Shown here in pieces: positions 25,274 through 33,509 of a stretch of 64,000 bases of DNA. The stretch comes from Fluviicola sp. (GTDB lineage: Bacteria; Bacteroidota; Bacteroidia; Flavobacteriales_D; Crocinitomicaceae), in the NCBI GenBank assembly GCA_002734085.1, contig NVXV01000008.1:106268-170267 (forward strand). The letters are read 5' to 3'. Within the stretch, counting starts at the first letter, position 1. Every line of letters begins with the position of its first letter. The notes beneath the pieces were generated by a model that was not told the origin of the DNA, did no database searches, and was given only the letters and a program-made list of their open reading frames with translations. The translations under genes and the position numbers were made by a program.

Positions 25274-27581
25274 TTTTCAATAAGTTTGCATTAAACATCT
25301 CCAGCAGCCTACGATATTCATCTGTCCATGAACTAGCAGTTTTGAATCCGTGACCTTCTACAGGGTAACCGACAAGGTCCCAATTTGTTTTACCTTTCTC
25401 TATGAAAAGCTGACTCAAGCGAACAACGTCTTGGTATTGAACATTGCCATCAACTATTCCATGTAGCATGATTAATCTATTTTTTAATCCATCGGCAAAA
25501 TAAATAGGGGAGCTACGTTGATAGGCAATTGAATCTTCTTCAGGTGTGTTGAGAATATTTGCTGTATACCCATGATTGTAATGCGCCCAGTCTGTTACAG
25601 ATCGCAAAGCGCCTCCACATTGGAATTCATCGGGAGCTGTAAGCATTGCCATTAAAGTTATGAAACCACCATATGAACCGCCATAAATACCAACCTGATC
25701 GTTCTTGATTCCTTGGTTTTCAACCAACCACTTCTTTCCATCTAATTGATCAGATAAATCTTTACCTCCCATATGTCGGTAAATAGCAGTTCGATGATCT
25801 CTACCATATCCTTTACTAGCACGGTAATCGATATCTAGAACTGTGTAGCCCAAATCTGTCAGTAAATTGTGAAACATATACTCTCTATAATAACCACTCC
25901 ACCAGTTGTGTGCATTTTGCAGGTATCCTGCGCCGTGGACAAAGATTATTGCGGCGTTATTCTTAACATCTTCCGATGGTGAATAAAGTCGAGCATTTAC
26001 AGATTTACCATCTTCAGCTTTAAAACTTATTATTTCGGCATCTCTCCAGTTATAATTATTAAAATTGGCGTTTGTTGAATGAGTCAATTGTTTCAATTCA
26101 GTATTTGCAGTGTTTTTTGCAATGTATAGCTCCCAAGGTTTGTTCTTACTAGAGTAGCGGACAGCTAACCACTTTTCATCTGGACTAATATGTACTTCGT
26201 GATTACCTGGATTCTCTAGAATTGTTGTCCATTTTCTTGTTTTCAAATCCAATTTATAAAATGAACGGTTTCCCAGATGGTTTTTATTTGCTGTAATGTA
26301 AAAAGCGGTTCCATCTTTACTCAGTTCAGCACCATGAATCTCATATTCTCCTGAAGTAAGTTGTTTTTCTTTCAATGTATTCACATTCTTCAAATAGAGA
26401 TGAGAATACCCCGTGGTTTCACTTTGGTAATATATATGTTCATCATCTTGCATCCAACCAATATTTCCAGCGTAATAATTCCAGCCAACGATACCAGGAC
26501 CACCGATCCAAGCTTCGTCGTGTTGATGCTCTATTTCAGTTAGTTCTCCTGATTTGTGGTCGTAAACTAGCAGCCATCGGTCTTTGTTGTCGAAACTTTT
26601 AACGGAAATTAATGCTTTGTCCCCTTTGTTATTAAAAATAGGTTGGTGAATAATGATGGCTTTGTCTTCCTCTAAATCTCCTTCTAAGCCGTATTCTTTC
26701 TGATATTCAGGACGCTTTCTTATTCCGTTTAAATTGCTGAAATCTAAAGTTTTTAAGCTGTCTTTTTCAGGGATATAAACAATCATGCTATACTTTGGCT
26801 TTTCAACTGTTCCTACTTTTGGTCTTGCATTCTTCGCCTTAGCATAGCCTGAAACATCCATGTAATTCATAAATTGTGTAGGTGTATTTTCTGTTTTATT
26901 TGATAAGGTATACATCAAAAATGATTCATCGTTAGAGATAGTCAAATTGCTCATTTGTTTACTATTCAAATAGATCTTCTGAGGTAATTTTGAATGATTA
27001 CTTTCGTTATCTGACTCGGGTTCATGATATTCAAATAATTGTTCCTCTTGACTTTGTAAATAACTCGTTTGCTTATCAGAGGGTTCTTTCTTATCTGAAA
27101 AGTTAGTAATCTGCGTGATTGAACCATTGCTATAATCTATTTTGAATAAATTAAGACCTTCCTGGTAATAAGCGATATTCTTATCTGACACATGCTGCAA
27201 ATTATTTTTACCAGAAGAAGAACGAAGAATTAGATCCTTTTCATTATTGTTGCGATCGATATGGCTAATATCTGTTCCGCTCAAATCGAAAAAAGATGTT
27301 CTCATTTTTAGATCTGCATTATGAATAGATTTGTTTAATAACGTATTCTCATCAATCAAACGAATAGATTCTGTTTTCAGGTCAAATTCATGCCATTTGC
27401 TTTCTTCTAAAGAATCCGTCTGCCATTGGAAGTAGATGTATTTACCATTTGCGGACCAGTTAATAGAGGAGGGTTGGTGTCCAATAAAATCATTTCCCTT
27501 CATAATTTCTGAAAGGTCCAGTTGTGAAAAGCTAAATAAAGACGTGAATAAACATCCTAAAACGAAAGAAATTAACCGCAT
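25266..27581 (-). CDS. S9 family peptidase (dipeptidyl peptidase IV-like), exported
   Basis: A prolyl-oligopeptidase-type serine peptidase. A signal peptide (MRLISFVLGCLFTSLFSFSQ) precedes an eight-bladed-propeller-like region up to about residue 510. The catalytic alpha/beta domain follows: nucleophile GIYGGSYGGF, acid HGIVDGNV, His PVEGHGF. I prefer the ATG at 27581, which gives a compact signal peptide; an in-frame ATG at 27611 adds ten residues. It likely trims oligopeptides in the periplasm. It precedes the GNAT gene and follows a regulator-like gene. Confidence 0.9.
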   Translation of the reverse strand: MRLISFVLGCLFTSLFSFSQLDLSEIMKGNDFIGHQPSSINWSANGKYIYFQWQTDSLEESKWHEFDLKTESIRLIDENTLLNKSIHNADLKMRTSFFDLSGTDISHIDRNNNEKDLILRSSSGKNNLQHVSDKNIAYYQEGLNLFKIDYSNGSITQITNFSDKKEPSDKQTSYLQSQEEQLFEYHEPESDNESNHSKLPQKIYLNSKQMSNLTISNDESFLMYTLSNKTENTPTQFMNYMDVSGYAKAKNARPKVGTVEKPKYSMIVYIPEKDSLKTLDFSNLNGIRKRPEYQKEYGLEGDLEEDKAIIIHQPIFNNKGDKALISVKSFDNKDRWLLVYDHKSGELTEIEHQHDEAWIGGPGIVGWNYYAGNIGWMQDDEHIYYQSETTGYSHLYLKNVNTLKEKQLTSGEYEIHGAELSKDGTAFYITANKNHLGNRSFYKLDLKTRKWTTILENPGNHEVHISPDEKWLAVRYSSKNKPWELYIAKNTANTELKQLTHSTNANFNNYNWRDAEIISFKAEDGKSVNARLYSPSEDVKNNAAIIFVHGAGYLQNAHNWWSGYYREYMFHNLLTDLGYTVLDIDYRASKGYGRDHRTAIYRHMGGKDLSDQLDGKKWLVENQGIKNDQVGIYGGSYGGFITLMAMLTAPDEFQCGGALRSVTDWAHYNHGYTANILNTPEEDSIAYQRSSPIYFADGLKNRLIMLHGIVDGNVQYQDVVRLSQLFIEKGKTNWDLVGYPVEGHGFKTASSWTDEYRRLLEMFNANLLKNE

Positions 27582-27613
27582 GACTTTTTTTTGGAAAGAT
27601 AATAATTTCAATC

Positions 27614-28717
27614 TTATCCTACACCTTGGTAGTTTCGTCCTAATTCGTCAACTATAATTTGTAATGGGCGCAGTTTTTCTCTTATTAAACTCCAGTGATT
27701 TGGATATTTCTCAAGGTAATAATGAACTTTTTTCTCATTCTTCTTTATAGCATCTGTTATTGCTGGTGGTGTGACTGGAGGATCCAAATGTCTAGCAACA
27801 TTTTTACCATTAACGCTGTGTCCATTATCACGTGCGCTTTCCGCTGCGGCCTCATACCGATCGAGTAATAGTTTTACTTTATCATACTCTGAATTAATCT
27901 CACTTTGTTTTCTAGGGGACTTCAATTCTTCAATATGAATAAGGTCGTTGCGGATAGTTAATTGTTTAGACGAAATAGATAAATTATAAGCAACATGGAT
28001 TGCCTGCTCCAGAATAGTAGTAATTTGGTCTTTTGATATTCTTTCTTTTGCTAATCTTAAAATCACATCATTGTCAACTGTTATTGTTTTATTCAAGTTT
28101 TCTTCAAATACCTTAACAATATCTTCTACAATAATCTTCAAAGCAGAAGTGTATAGTTGTTCCGACTGTTTTAAGTTAGACGTCAATTGAGTTATTTTCT
28201 GACTTTGTTGATTTTGATGTGTTTCAATTTGTTTTAGGAGTTTGAATTCTTTAATACATCGATCGTGTTCAGCATACAGTATAGAACTTAAGATGTTAGA
28301 TAAGATTGATTTCTCCTTTGTTGTTAATCCTGAAAAAGTTGTATTCAAATTCCCAAGAAACAAATGCTGTGGAAAATGTATAGCAACGATATCTTTCAAA
28401 TTATCCGTAGTGCTGTCAAAATAAATTAATAATACATCGAGTTCGTTTTCATCTGAAAGTTCGAGCTGCTTTACCGAAGGACTTGTTGAATTTAGCGGAT
28501 CGAAGGTTTTAAGCCATTCATATTGGATATTTTTTGATCTCCATTTTTGTAGATTGAGTTTGCCGGAAGCATCTGACTTTGAAACAATGCCATTTTCTGT
28601 ATGTAAATCACCACTGCGACTTTTCCACACCGCATTAACCGTCTTGATTCCAGGAATGAATTGATCTAATCGCTCGATTAAATATGCTATGGGGTGATAT
28701 GTTCCTGCAAATCTCAA
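27614..28717 (-). CDS. Unrecognised regulator-like protein with coiled coil and predicted DNA-binding C-terminus
   Basis: I do not recognise this 367-residue protein. Residues ~1-150 look like a compact ligand/sensor-type alpha-beta domain. A glutamine-rich helix (about 160-190, QIETHQNQQSQKITQL) is probably a coiled coil. The basic C-terminus (about 285-367) contains GHSVNGKNVARHLDPPVTPPAITDA, which reads like a helix-turn-helix with a proline break. No signal peptide. It is divergent from 28871 across a dense array of ACTTAA/TTAAGT hexamers, which would suit an autoregulated regulator. Function is inference. Confidence 0.6.
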   Translation of the reverse strand: MRFAGTYHPIAYLIERLDQFIPGIKTVNAVWKSRSGDLHTENGIVSKSDASGKLNLQKWRSKNIQYEWLKTFDPLNSTSPSVKQLELSDENELDVLLIYFDSTTDNLKDIVAIHFPQHLFLGNLNTTFSGLTTKEKSILSNILSSILYAEHDRCIKEFKLLKQIETHQNQQSQKITQLTSNLKQSEQLYTSALKIIVEDIVKVFEENLNKTITVDNDVILRLAKERISKDQITTILEQAIHVAYNLSISSKQLTIRNDLIHIEELKSPRKQSEINSEYDKVKLLLDRYEAAAESARDNGHSVNGKNVARHLDPPVTPPAITDAIKKNEKKVHYYLEKYPNHWSLIREKLRPLQIIVDELGRNYQGVG

Positions 28718-28731
28718 TTTCAGCCAATTTA

Positions 28732-28808
28732 TTAAGTATAACTTAACATCACGATTAAGTTACTTAATTAAATTCAAATATACAACTTAATTGTTAAGTA
28801 AAGCTTAA
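28732..28808. promoter_or_regulatory. Operator-like array of six ACTTAA/TTAAGT hexamers
   Basis: In the 153-base divergent gap, exact TTAAGT occurs at 28732-28737, 28755-28760 and 28794-28799, and its complement ACTTAA at 28741-28746, 28762-28767 and 28785-28790. They form inverted pairs, including the perfect 8-base arms TAACTTAA/TTAAGTTA (28739-28762). A near copy GCTTAA follows at 28803-28808. The density suggests cooperative regulator binding; the AT-rich base composition weakens but does not remove this reading. Confidence 0.5.
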
Positions 28809-28870
28809 TCTAAAATGAAATAATCTAAATTGATTAGACCTTTGTGTTAACCAATAAAAACAGCCGTAAG

Positions 28871-29281
28871 ATGCAAATTACAATTACTAAAGAAGAACAA
28901 ATAATTCTTCAAGAACTAAAGCAAGACTTAATTCGGATTAAGCAGGGGTTAGTAGAGTGGAGTATAGGTCTCTTAATTCTAATAAAAGATTCAGTAGTAC
29001 AGTTTATACTTAGTTATAATGAGTTTGCAATCTCTAATATTAAAAGAAAAGGATTGGTGAATATACTATCAGATCGTGCGCTAAGATTCTTCAAAATGGA
29101 TTACGAAGAAGTAGAAAAAGATAAAAAAGACCGAGAAAAGCCAAGAAAAAGAACAGTTAAGTATTATGTATTAAAAGGAGTGAAGGTTATTTTCTTCCCT
29201 GCATACCTAATAATTTGTGCTATGCTAATAATCCTCAATAAAAAAATTAAAAAAAATGTAATCAACAAATATGAGACATAA
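28871..29281 (+). CDS. Hypothetical protein with C-terminal membrane segment
   Basis: An unrecognised 136-residue protein. I use the ATG at 28871 (MQITITKEEQIIL); an in-frame GTG at 28844 is possible. The first ~25 residues are charged and helical; a hydrophobic stretch (IGLLILIKDSVVQFIL) and a C-terminal hydrophobic segment (VIFFPAYLIICAMLIIL) suggest membrane association. The middle is Lys/Glu-rich (EVEKDKKDREKPRKR). It faces the regulator-like gene across the hexamer array. No function can be assigned. Confidence 0.5.
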   Translation: MQITITKEEQIILQELKQDLIRIKQGLVEWSIGLLILIKDSVVQFILSYNEFAISNIKRKGLVNILSDRALRFFKMDYEEVEKDKKDREKPRKRTVKYYVLKGVKVIFFPAYLIICAMLIILNKKIKKNVINKYET

Positions 29282-29421
29282 TAATTTGTTTTTCAAAGGT
29301 ATATAGCCATGTTGTTGATGCTTAACTAAATGTGAAAGTTTAGAAATGTCAATTTTTTTGAATAAAAGTGAAACCTATTTAAAACTAGGAACGTAACAGA
29401 GACAAATTAAAATGAAAAACG

Positions 29422-29619
29422 ATGATATCAAATACGAATGTTATGTTGAATAATACAGTTGAATTAGCAAAGAAACAGTTAGAGGCACACGTTCAAAGAG
29501 GTGCAAACAGTACATTAAGTGTATATGAAGTTGCGCGTTTAATGGATACCATCCGTTTTCAAAAAGGTGCTAAAAAGTTTGGAGGTGAGCCACAAATCGT
29601 AGGTTTTTCCAATAATTAA
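29422..29619 (+). CDS. Small hypothetical protein (65 aa)
   Basis: An unrecognised small soluble protein, helical in the first half (NNTVELAKKQLEAHVQ) and ending in a basic, glycine-containing tail. ATG at 29422 or 29443 could be the start. A 13-codon frame begins at ATG 29412 in another frame and stops at 29453, overlapping both candidate starts. A clear intrinsic terminator follows 43 bases after the stop, which supports this being a real transcribed gene. Confidence 0.55.
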   Translation: MISNTNVMLNNTVELAKKQLEAHVQRGANSTLSVYEVARLMDTIRFQKGAKKFGGEPQIVGFSNN

Positions 29620-29662
29620 TATATATAGGTTTTACAAATTTAGTTTGTTGTTGTTTGTTTTG

Positions 29663-29696
29663 AAGAGAGGGGTGGTTCCCTCTCTTTTTGTTTTTT
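29663..29696 (+). terminator. Intrinsic terminator after the 65-aa gene
   Basis: AAGAGAGGG (29663-29671) pairs perfectly with CCCTCTCTT (29678-29686) around a six-base loop, followed by TTTG and TTTTTT. Confidence 0.85.
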
Positions 29697-29758
29697 ATTA
29701 AAGTCTATAAAGTTACTAGCCTAAATCGTAAAATAAAAATGTCAAATGCACCTTTTTG

Positions 29759-29961
29759 AACCGCAGAATACTGAATATGGAACCATAGATTTAAGAAGTA
29801 GTAACATCAATAATCGTAAAATTTCACAGAAGGTTTTCTTGTTTTTAATTTAGATCTGTAATATCTGAGTTGCCGTACCATGAACTGCTCCTTATGGCCG
29901 TATTTTATACGAAACTATAGAAGTTCTACATTCTTAACTCCATATTCAATATTCTGCGGTT
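29759..29961. mobile_element. MITE-like element with 23-bp terminal inverted repeats
   Basis: The left end (29759-29781, beginning AACCGCAGAATACTGAATAT) and right end (29939-29961) are inverted copies that differ at one of 23 positions. The 157 bases between them hold no reading frame. This is the architecture of a non-autonomous element or a large imperfect hairpin. No clean target-site duplication abuts the ends. Outside them, similar 18-base segments occur at 29702-29719 and 29967-29984 (both begin AGTCTAT), not adjacent to the ends. Confidence 0.5.
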
Positions 29962-30003
29962 TCTTTAGTCTATTAAAGTAATAGTTCTGATTTCAACCAA
30001 TCA

Positions 30004-30050
30004 AGCCCAGTATAGCACGATATAATTAACCGTGGACTTAAGTCCGTGGG
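30004..30050. repeat. Decayed palindromic repeat, copy R4
   Basis: Hairpin B is recognisable as CCGTGGACTTAAGTCCGTGG (30030-30049), with a perfect 12-base palindrome GGACTTAAGTCC. The preceding GTATAGCACGATAT aligns loosely with hairpin A of R2/R3. Tail C is missing. The rest of the gene-free stretch (29962-30003 and 30051-30299) shows no frame or structure I can support. Confidence 0.45.
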
Positions 30051-30299
30051 ATAGAGTACAAAAAGAACTTTTAGGATGAGATGTTTCTAATGCTATTTGA
30101 ATTATCAAAGAGCTAATTTTATCACTAACAAATAGAGTGGATGTCAGGGTATATTGTAAAAATCTCCTAATTGAGGATTACTCAATTTCTAAAAAATTAA
30201 AAGAATTATCTAGAATAGTATTTAAAACCCATAAGTTACAAAAGTAAATTATTGAATCGAAACAAGTTTACATATATAACTTAAGGAATCCTATTTATT

Positions 30300-30313
30300 A
30301 TTACATTTGTAAT
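30300..30313. promoter_or_regulatory. Palindrome over the -7 box of the XRE regulator gene
   Basis: ATTACA-TT-TGTAAT is a perfect 14-base palindrome that contains the -7 box TACATTTG (30302-30309, TAnnTTTG). It lies 15 bases before the ATG of the helix-turn-helix gene, an ideal place for autorepression. A related palindrome TTACAATTGTAA is at 32094-32105. Confidence 0.5.
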
Positions 30314-30327
30314 TATAAAATATAGAT

Positions 30328-30720
30328 ATGTCAATTCAAGAACGGTTAAAAATGGTGATGAAGATGAACAACCTTTCTGCTGCGGCATTTGCAGATAGAG
30401 TGGGTGTACAAAGGTCAAGTATTTCACACATAATGTCTGGTAGAAACAAGCCAAGTTTAGATTTTATCCAAAAGACGCTTAAATCTTTTCCAAGAGTAAA
30501 TGGTGATTGGCTAGTTACAGGAAAACCAGTAGGGGGTAATAGGGATGAAGAGTCTTATCAGCTAGATACGGTGACTAAACCGATAAATACTACTTCTTCT
30601 GAAGATATTGTTGGGAGTAGCGCTAAAAGTAAGATAGGTGAGCAAGAGTCTAAGCAAATAGAACGTATAGTAGTTTTTTATTCAGATGGAACTTATACTG
30701 AGACTACCCCTAAGGATTGA
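30328..30720 (+). CDS. XRE/Cro-type helix-turn-helix transcriptional regulator
   Basis: A 130-residue DNA-binding protein. The N-terminal XRE domain spans about residues 1-65, with the HTH in SAAAFADRVGVQRSSISHIMSG (central part) and the conserved GRNKPSLDF after it. The C-terminal half is Ser/Thr-rich and probably flexible. It ends convergently with mnmA, sharing 11 bases. A palindrome on its promoter suggests autoregulation. Targets unknown. Confidence 0.85.
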   Translation: MSIQERLKMVMKMNNLSAAAFADRVGVQRSSISHIMSGRNKPSLDFIQKTLKSFPRVNGDWLVTGKPVGGNRDEESYQLDTVTKPINTTSSEDIVGSSAKSKIGEQESKQIERIVVFYSDGTYTETTPKD

Positions 30721-31888
30721 TAACGCCAGATCCAATTAGTTCATCGTTATCATACCATGCACAAAATTGACCAGGAGTGATTCCTCGCTGTATTTCATCA
30801 AACAACACATATAGAAAGTCCTCTTTCATTATCAAAGTGGCCTTTTGAAGCGATTGCCTATATCTTATTCTGACATCATACTTTTTAGTGTTCCTCGTAT
30901 TTAACTTATACTTTAAATTACTATATATAATTGATTTTTTATCAATCTTTAAGGCCCACCTGTTTAATGCTTTGTGTTCATCTGTTTGACCGCTAAATAC
31001 CAGATTATTATCGATGTCTGTTTGAATAACAAAAGAAGGATTTGGTCGACCTCCGATCTTTAATCCTTTTCGCTGTCCAATAGTATAGAAATGAGCTCCC
31101 TGATGCTCACCAACAAGGATTCCTTGAGAAGCTTCAAATTTAAAAGGCTCAGAAAGTAGTTCTACATTTTCTTCAGTTGTTGGTATGTTGTGATATTCTA
31201 ATAGTTCAGGTAAATCGCCTGGTATCTCAATGATATCACCTTTTTTGACTTTTAATTGCTGCTGAAGGAAGTCTGGAAGACTTATTTTTCCCACAAAACA
31301 AAGTCCTTGTGAGTCCTTTTTCTCAGCTGTTATTAAGCCTTGCTCTTTAGCTATTGCTCTGACTTCACTCTTTTGAAGATCCCCAATCGGAAACAAAATG
31401 CGCTGAAGCTGTTCTTGTTGAAGCTGACATAGAAAATAGGACTGATCTTTTCCTTTGTCTAAACCTGCTAATAGACTAACAGACCCGTCTTCATTGTCTT
31501 TCCTTCTGCAGTAATGTCCAGTAGCAACATAATCAGCTCCTAGCTCCATAGCGTGTTTCAAGAATACATCAAACTTGATTTCTCTATTACATAAAACATC
31601 AGGGTTAGGTGTTCGTCCAGCAGCATATTCATCAAACATGTATTCAACAATACGAGATTTATATTCTTTGCTTAAATCGATTACTTGATAGGGGATGCCA
31701 AGTTTGTTAGCGACCAATAAAGCATCATTTGAATCATCTATCCAAGGACAATCATCAGAAAGCGTAACTGATTCATCGTGCCAATTCTTCATGAACATAC
31801 CAATCACCTCATACCCTTGTTCTTTCAATAGATATGCTGTAACACTCGAATCTACACCACCTGACAATCCTACAACGACTCTTTTCAT
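30710..31888 (-). CDS. mnmA: tRNA-specific 2-thiouridylase MnmA
   Basis: Makes 2-thiouridine at U34 of tRNA Lys, Glu and Gln. The PP-loop SGGVDSSV is at residues 8-15. The catalytic cysteines are in NPDVLCNREIKF and SQGLCFVGK. The C-terminal PRC-like domain ends normally. The start at ATG 31888 (MKRVVVGLSGG) is favoured over an in-frame ATG at 31948, because a -7 box on the minus strand (31906-31913) lies between them. The gene overlaps the XRE gene tail-to-tail by 11 bases. Confidence 0.95.
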   Translation of the reverse strand: MKRVVVGLSGGVDSSVTAYLLKEQGYEVIGMFMKNWHDESVTLSDDCPWIDDSNDALLVANKLGIPYQVIDLSKEYKSRIVEYMFDEYAAGRTPNPDVLCNREIKFDVFLKHAMELGADYVATGHYCRRKDNEDGSVSLLAGLDKGKDQSYFLCQLQQEQLQRILFPIGDLQKSEVRAIAKEQGLITAEKKDSQGLCFVGKISLPDFLQQQLKVKKGDIIEIPGDLPELLEYHNIPTTEENVELLSEPFKFEASQGILVGEHQGAHFYTIGQRKGLKIGGRPNPSFVIQTDIDNNLVFSGQTDEHKALNRWALKIDKKSIIYSNLKYKLNTRNTKKYDVRIRYRQSLQKATLIMKEDFLYVLFDEIQRGITPGQFCAWYDNDELIGSGVINP

Positions 31889-31905
31889 TCTTCTAAAAAT
31901 ATGTG

Positions 31906-31913
31906 CAAATTTA
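31906..31913 (-). promoter_or_regulatory. Predicted -7 box for mnmA
   Basis: Minus-strand TAAATTTG (TAnnTTTG) ends 17 bases before ATG 31888 and excludes the upstream ATG from the transcript. The -33 region is only T-rich. Confidence 0.45.
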
Positions 31914-32048
31914 CTTAAGATATATGGTTTATAAAAACATCTTATCAATATGATGAAGGGATCTAGTTTAGATGCTGTAATATTTGGAGTAACCAGCGTT
32001 AATAATGTTGAATTATTTACAATATTAACTCCTAAATATTATTAAAAA

Positions 32049-32105
32049 TAATTACATAAGTAATTTTTTAGTATCAGTACGGAATAGTTTAGGTTACAAT
32101 TGTAA
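32049..32105. promoter_or_regulatory. Two palindromes upstream of the 32157 gene
   Basis: ATTAC-ATAA-GTAAT (32049-32062) and TTACAATTGTAA (32094-32105) lie 52-108 bases upstream of the ATG. The second differs by one base from the core of the palindrome over the XRE gene promoter (TTACATTTGTAA), suggesting a shared regulator. Confidence 0.35.
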
Positions 32106-32156
32106 TTAACTAAATTTATACTTTAGTTTTATTGAAATGAATTATATTTACTGCCT

Positions 32157-32903
32157 ATGACTTATAAAGGGATCTTACTTTTATCTATTATTGCCTTAAT
32201 TAGCCTTTTTTCATTCGCTCAAGATGGTGAGGAAACGAGTAAAGAATGTGATGAAGTGTTTTTGAATGGGGTTGTAAAAGATACTGCCAGACCACAGGGG
32301 TTTTACAACTTAATGGTGATAAACATGTCTACAAAACAAGGGGTGTTCGGTGGTGCTAAGGGAGACTTCTCTGTATATGCTCGTATTGATGATACTATTG
32401 CTTTTTCAGTTTCTGGGTATAACAAAAGAATTATTGTGGTAAAAGCGGATGATGATTGTCAAATGGACACGATGATTTATCTAGAATCAAAAGTTCAAGA
32501 ATATGAAACTGTTGAGGTTTACCCAATTAAATCACTAGAAGAGATCAAGAAAGAAAGGGAGGACTTAAGTAAGCGCGAAACAAGAACAGTTACAGGTGTT
32601 AATGTATTGCAGAGTCCAATAACAGCTCTCTACGAGAGATTCAGTAAAAAGGCACAATCGAAACGTTTAGTAGCTGAAATGGAGCATCAGGATAATATTA
32701 ATTCAATTCTTAAAGAGTTGCTTCGTGTTTATGTTTCCTATGATGTAGTTTATTTAGAGGAAGATCAGTTTGAGGCATTTGTTTATTTCTTAAATATAGA
32801 TGAACATTTCTTAAAGACAGCTTCCGATTATGAGTTGATTACTTACATTAAAGATAAATTAGAGCATTATAAATCCATGAATCAAGAGTTATTCACAGAT
32901 TAG
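32157..32903 (+). CDS. Exported protein with CarboxypepD_reg-like domain
   Basis: A 248-residue protein with a signal peptide (LLLSIIALISLFSFAQ). Residues ~30-110 (VFLNGVVKDTARPQGFYNLMV ... FSVSGYNKRIIVVK) resemble the small beta-sandwich found at the start of TonB receptors and other Bacteroidetes exported proteins. The C-terminal half (about 120-248) is helical and charged, with no known motif. No receptor gene is adjacent. Its role is unknown. Confidence 0.65.
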   Translation: MTYKGILLLSIIALISLFSFAQDGEETSKECDEVFLNGVVKDTARPQGFYNLMVINMSTKQGVFGGAKGDFSVYARIDDTIAFSVSGYNKRIIVVKADDDCQMDTMIYLESKVQEYETVEVYPIKSLEEIKKEREDLSKRETRTVTGVNVLQSPITALYERFSKKAQSKRLVAEMEHQDNINSILKELLRVYVSYDVVYLEEDQFEAFVYFLNIDEHFLKTASDYELITYIKDKLEHYKSMNQELFTD

Positions 32904-32945
32904 ATTGCTAATAATTGATTAAAGGAATATAAAAGATAGAAAATA

Positions 32946-33326
32946 TTACATATTCTTTCTTCGAGGCCTCAACACCCTTCTGGGTTTATCTTCAGCATCT
33001 TTAACGGTCTTAACATTGTTATTTCGAGGTTTCTCAAACTTAGGCTTTTCTTTCTTTGTATTGTTTGGCTTGGGTCTTGAACCTTTTGGCGATGCTATTT
33101 TAACGTCTAACTCACGACCATTTACATCCATTCCATTCAAAGCTTTGATAGCATTTATGGCTTGATCGGCATCTTCCATTTCTACGTATCCGTATCCTTT
33201 TGATTTTTTGGTCTTGTTATCATAGACGACATGTGCATACGATACTGTACCAAACTGAGAGAAAGTTGCCCTTAAATCATCCGATGATATATCGAAATCT
33301 AAGTTAGCGATAAAAATATTTGTCAT
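32946..33326 (-). CDS. RRM-domain RNA-binding protein
   Basis: A 126-residue protein with one RNA recognition motif. RNP2 is IFIANLDF (residues 4-11) and RNP1 is KGYGYVEM (about 43-50). The C-terminus is Lys/Arg/Pro-rich (RRVLRPRRKNM) and likely disordered. Such proteins in Bacteroidetes are global RNA-binding factors (established for the group, not tested here). It is transcribed alone. Confidence 0.92.
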   Translation of the reverse strand: MTNIFIANLDFDISSDDLRATFSQFGTVSYAHVVYDNKTKKSKGYGYVEMEDADQAINAIKALNGMDVNGRELDVKIASPKGSRPKPNNTKKEKPKFEKPRNNNVKTVKDAEDKPRRVLRPRRKNM

Positions 33327-33509
33327 AACATTATAAAAATCTAAACAGCATTTTCTAATTGCTTAGAACAAAAGTAGTCTATTGACTGAAATATCAAGAA
33401 TAATTTCTATTTTTTATTGTAACTAATTGGAAATATTTTTATCAACGCCTATATTTATAAACGTTTCATGTAATAACTATTTTTAAAATAATCCTAAAAA
33501 TTTCTCAAG

